Below, in pieces: positions 31,977-34,268 of a stretch of DNA of 34,268 nucleotides; within the stretch, counting starts at the first letter, position 1, and every line of letters begins with the position of its first letter. The position numbers were made by a program, and so were the translations under genes. Under the pieces are notes generated by a model. The model was not told the DNA's origin. It did no database searches and saw only the letters and a list, made by a program, of their open reading frames with translations. The stretch comes from a virus, in IMG/VR virus record IMGVR_UViG_3300012920_010945, positions 1 through 34,268 of that record. One strand, given 5' to 3'.

Positions 31977-33245
31977 ATGAATGAGTTAAGCAGAAGAAAC
32001 TTTATGGCAGGAGTCGCTAAGAGCTGCCTAGGGGTAACAGCAATTGTCCACGGTTCGGAACTTTTTGCAATCAGCCCAACCAAGCGTCCACCAACAGCAA
32101 AAAGCGTAATCTTTTTGTACATGAATGGAGGAATGACACACCTAGACACCTTTGATCCTAAACCAGAAAACAAAGATGTTATGGGTGAGACAACCGCTAT
32201 AAATACTTCTGCAGATGGAATTCAACTTGGCCATTGGCTGCCAAAAACAGCCCAGCAGATGCACAGTGCATCGTTGATTCGCTCACTTAATACAAACCAA
32301 GGAGCACACGAACAAGCTAGATACTTATTGCATACAAGCTATCAAAAAAGAGGAACAATTATTCATCCAACTCTTGGTAGCTGGATAACAAAGCTCAGAG
32401 GGCCAATGAATAAAAGCCTTCCAGCTAACGTAAAAATCAACGGAGGTAGCGACGTCCTTGGAGCTGGATACTTCGAAAGCAAATATGGACCTCTACCACT
32501 AGGTAATCCTAATGCAGGAATACAAAATGTAAAAAAAGCAGGATATGTAGATCAAGACTTTTACAACGAAAGGCTTTCTATTTCTCAAAAATTTAACTCA
32601 AGCTTCATGAATAGCTTTCCTCAAAAACAAGTCAGGGCGTATACAGATTTGTACGATGATGCGGTCAAGCTTATGAGAAGTAAAGACCTCGAGTCCTTTG
32701 ATCTATCAAAAGAACCTCAAGAACTTAGAGATCAATATGGAGATAACAACTTCGGACAAGGATGCCTACTGGCACGGAGGCTCGTAGAAAACAACGTTCG
32801 ATTTGTTGAAGTTGTATATGGAGGCTGGGACATGCATAACGATGTTTTTGGCAACATGGAAGAAAAAGGTACAGTTCTAGACAACGGACTATCTACCCTG
32901 CTCATGGATCTAGAAAGAAGAGGATTATTAAAAGAAACTATGGTTGTAGTAGCCAGTGAATTCGGAAGAACTCCAGAAGTTAAAGCTGGCAGAGTCGGAA
33001 GAGACCACCACCCATCCTCATTCAGCGCTCTTCTTGCAGGAGGAGGAATTAAAGAAGGTTATGTTCACGGAAAGTCAGACAAAAGAGCTCACTACGTTGA
33101 AGAAAACGGAGTGGGTATGGACGACCTAAATGCTACAATTGCTTGGGCAATGGGCATAGACATTCATAAAATTACTTATTCTCCAAGCGGAAGACCTTTT
33201 AAGATCGCTAGGGACGGAGAGCCAATCATAGATATACTAAGTTAA
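31977..33245 (+). CDS. Tat-exported DUF1501 protein
   Basis: A 422-residue protein of the DUF1501 family (alkaline-phosphatase/sulfatase-like superfamily). The N-terminus LSRRNFMAGVAKSCLG (4-19) is a twin-arginine signal. Family features are FLYMNGGMTHLDTFDPKP (about 44-61), GGWDMHND (about 277-284), VASEFGRTPEV and GRDHHPSSFSALLAGGG, which together hold candidate metal-binding Asp and His residues. A Shine-Dalgarno AAGGA (31965-31969) is seven bases before the ATG, one of only two clear ones. In bacteria the gene is typically adjacent to a DUF1549/DUF1553 gene, as here apart from one insertion. It acts in the periplasm; the substrate is unknown. Confidence 0.9.
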   Translation: MNELSRRNFMAGVAKSCLGVTAIVHGSELFAISPTKRPPTAKSVIFLYMNGGMTHLDTFDPKPENKDVMGETTAINTSADGIQLGHWLPKTAQQMHSASLIRSLNTNQGAHEQARYLLHTSYQKRGTIIHPTLGSWITKLRGPMNKSLPANVKINGGSDVLGAGYFESKYGPLPLGNPNAGIQNVKKAGYVDQDFYNERLSISQKFNSSFMNSFPQKQVRAYTDLYDDAVKLMRSKDLESFDLSKEPQELRDQYGDNNFGQGCLLARRLVENNVRFVEVVYGGWDMHNDVFGNMEEKGTVLDNGLSTLLMDLERRGLLKETMVVVASEFGRTPEVKAGRVGRDHHPSSFSALLAGGGIKEGYVHGKSDKRAHYVEENGVGMDDLNATIAWAMGIDIHKITYSPSGRPFKIARDGEPIIDILS

Positions 33246-33272
33246 GCACATTCAATTGCGAAAAAATATTAA

Positions 33273-33590
33273 ATGAATCTTATTATAGAGGCAGACCTTT
33301 CGGAGCCGCCTAGCGAAATATCATGCTTCAGAGACGTTACTCTTTATGGAAAAACCTTCATCTTTGATGATGTGCTTGTTCAGTGTCAAAATGGCACTAG
33401 AAGCATTTACTGGGAGTGGCTAAAAATGCACGGAGCCCACGACTTCGTGTCACAATTAATAAGAGAAGACGAAAGAGTTACTGGTTTTAAAATTGCAACA
33501 ATGAACGGAAATTATATAATAGATAGAATTTGCTGCGAAAATTTACCAAAAATAATAACAACCCTCAATAAGTTTCAAAAATACTTATAA
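33273..33590 (+). CDS. Small protein of unknown function
   Basis: A 105-residue protein that I do not recognise. It begins MNLIIEADLSEPPSEIS, continues in a beta-rich stretch (DVTLYGKTFIFDDVLVQCQNG), then a helix with HGAHDFVSQLIRED and a last strand-helix pair (GFKIATMNGNYIIDR). No membrane segment or signal peptide. It starts at an ATG without Shine-Dalgarno, 27 bases after the DUF1501 stop; that gap starts with TAAGCACATTCAAT, nearly the same as the gap at 1803-1816. Confidence 0.6.
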   Translation: MNLIIEADLSEPPSEISCFRDVTLYGKTFIFDDVLVQCQNGTRSIYWEWLKMHGAHDFVSQLIREDERVTGFKIATMNGNYIIDRICCENLPKIITTLNKFQKYL

Positions 33591-33598
33591 AATATATT

Positions 33599-33685
33599 AT
33601 GTGTACTCCATGGACATTAAAACAAATAGCAATTATTTTAGCAATTGCTGCATTGTTACCAATTTTAGATAAATTAATTTTTTAA
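33599..33685 (+). CDS. 28-residue single-helix membrane peptide
   Basis: A tiny open frame in the 113-base gap between two small genes. It starts MCTPWTLKQ and continues with a hydrophobic helix IAIILAIAALLPIL, ending DKLIF. It could be a membrane peptide. A TATAAA at 33586 lies seven bases before the ATG, in line with other short-leader promoters here, but without a -35 box. The hydrophobic block is clean, yet a length of 28 residues in A+T-rich DNA keeps confidence low. Confidence 0.35.
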   Translation: MCTPWTLKQIAIILAIAALLPILDKLIF

Positions 33686-33691
33686 AAAGGT

Positions 33692-33711
33692 GTATCCATA
33701 TATATGGATAC
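33692..33711. repeat. Perfect 20-base palindrome over a start codon
   Basis: GTATCCATAT (33692-33701) is followed at once by its exact reverse complement ATATGGATAC (33702-33711), and the ATG of the cupin-like gene at 33704 lies inside the right arm. It could be an operator over the transcription start or, in an mRNA read from upstream, a hairpin burying the start codon. Confidence 0.6.
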
Positions 33712-34048
33712 CCCTTTAATTAAAACTGGACATTTTTTCAATACAACTCCCAACAACTACAAAGATTGGGTGGTAGGCCCGTTCGTAAAAGAAGAAGAAT
33801 TTTGCACAAAAAATTTTGAACTTAAATTCCAAAGAGGTGAACAGGGAATTATAAGAAAACCAAAGAAAGTTCTTAATCAAAACGTTCACACACTAGCAAT
33901 AGCAGTGTATGGATATATAAGGATGAATTTTGCTAACGAAGACATATACCTAAAGAAAGAGGGGGACTATATATACTGGTCCCCAGACGCTCCACATGAA
34001 TTCGAGTTCCTAGAAGATACATTAATAATAACATTAAGGTGGAAATGA
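33704..34048 (+). CDS. Small cupin-like protein
   Basis: A 114-residue protein that looks like a single-domain cupin: HTLAIAVYGYIRMNFANEDIYLKKEGDYIYWSPDAPHEFEFLEDTLIITLRW (about residues 63-113) contains the G-D-x-x-x-x-(P)-x-x-x-H pattern of the second cupin motif (GDYIYWSPDAPHEF) with one conserved His. Its role could be sugar binding or isomerisation, or sensing. The end overlaps the next gene by four bases (ATGA), linking it to a glycosyltransferase-like gene. Its start codon lies in a 20-base palindrome. Confidence 0.65.
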   Translation: MDTPLIKTGHFFNTTPNNYKDWVVGPFVKEEEFCTKNFELKFQRGEQGIIRKPKKVLNQNVHTLAIAVYGYIRMNFANEDIYLKKEGDYIYWSPDAPHEFEFLEDTLIITLRWK

Positions 34049-34268
34049 AAAAAGCTTGCTTTATAATAGTTAATTTTGGCGAAGCTCCTCCATGGAAAAA
34101 TTTATTTTTAAATTCTTGTGGAAATAATCCAGATTATGATTGGTTTATATATACAGATAAACCAAACAGCTGGCATAAGGGTGACTTTAATGTACCATCA
34201 AACATATGGATTAAAAAAATTGAAATTGAGGAATTTGAAGAAAAATTTAAATCAACAACAGGATTTAA
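34045..34268 (+). CDS. DUF6625-like glycosyltransferase, truncated by the window end
   Basis: The first 74 codons of a protein that runs off the window. It begins KKACFIIVNFGEAPPWKNLF, followed by LNSCGNNPDYDWFIYTD (about residues 22-38), a start typical of DUF6625-type putative glycosyltransferases in polysaccharide clusters. It overlaps the cupin-like gene by four bases. The rest is not in view, so the donor site and length are unknown. It suggests that another glycan module begins here. Confidence 0.65.
   Translation, partial: MKKACFIIVNFGEAPPWKNLFLNSCGNNPDYDWFIYTDKPNSWHKGDFNVPSNIWIKKIEIEEFEEKFKSTTGF

Noticed and set aside
1-34268. tRNA genes, CRISPR arrays, insertion sequences, integrase or attachment sites
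   Set aside because: I looked for cloverleaf-like stretches, regularly spaced repeats, transposase motifs and terminal inverted repeats and saw none; gaps between genes are too short to hold tRNAs or arrays.
1-34268. Interpretation as a bacterial chromosome with a polysaccharide island
   Set aside because: The recombinase-nuclease-helicase-primase-nuclease order, single-strand gene layout, overlaps and uniform promoters fit a virus better. The absence of capsid and terminase genes in this window means this is a judgement, not proof.

Overview
The window looks like part of a large, lytic-type, tailed-phage genome. It is strongly A+T-rich, every one of the 37 genes I call is on the + strand, and neighbouring genes overlap or sit a few bases apart. 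The core is a phage replication set (RecA/UvsX-like recombinase, DnaB/gp41-type helicase, toprim primase, PD-(D/E)XK nucleases) with a class I ribonucleotide reductase, virion-like proteins (a LamG-type jelly-roll protein and an 'ARHNC...YWSC' protein) and many glycan genes. No terminase, portal, major capsid gene, integrase or tRNA gene is visible, so I infer a virus from module composition, not from a hallmark capsid gene. Host hints are indirect: a DUF1549/DUF1553 protein, a Tat-exported DUF1501 protein and an outer-membrane beta-barrel point to a Gram-negative host of the Planctomycetota/Verrucomicrobiota type, probably aquatic.

Layout. 1-10.85 kb: a glycan operon starting with a small winged-helix-like protein, then a GT2 transferase, HpcH-type aldolase, FkbM methyltransferase, three cytidylyltransferases of the CMP-sialate synthase type, two DUF115/GT42-like proteins, a GT29-type sialyltransferase, an 'NSDI' glycosyltransferase, NeuB, GDP-mannose dehydratase, GDP-fucose synthase and a small HAD phosphatase. 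10.87-17.9 kb: a coiled-coil membrane protein and the replication/recombination genes. 17.9-20.3 kb: a GT8-like and a GT31-like transferase and UDP-galactopyranose mutase. 20.4-25.7 kb: NrdA, a small unknown, the LamG protein, NrdB and a Nudix hydrolase. 25.7-26.7 kb: an exported beta-barrel and a 79-residue membrane protein ending at a strong terminator. 26.7-34.3 kb: a large unknown (virion-like) protein, the DUF1549/DUF1553 and DUF1501 pair separated by the ARHNC-motif protein, and small genes up to a truncated DUF6625-like transferase.

How the genes work together. The glycan genes can make and activate nonulosonic acids (NeuB, then NeuA), GDP-fucose-type sugars (Gmd, Fcl) and galactofuranose (Glf), and transfer them with at least seven transferase-like proteins. 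The virus therefore probably decorates its own virion or remodels the host surface. The reductase and Nudix enzyme feed and clean the nucleotide pool for the replisome. The exported proteins (barrel, DUF1549/1553, DUF1501) would alter the host envelope.

Two sequence-level features stand out. First, sigma70-type promoters with 16-17 bp spacers mostly end 6-12 bases before the start codon, so transcripts would be leaderless or nearly so, and Shine-Dalgarno sequences are rare. Second, NrdB has Val at the radical-tyrosine site and Glu at the first metal-ligand site, the signature of a tyrosyl-radical-free (class Ic-like) reductase.
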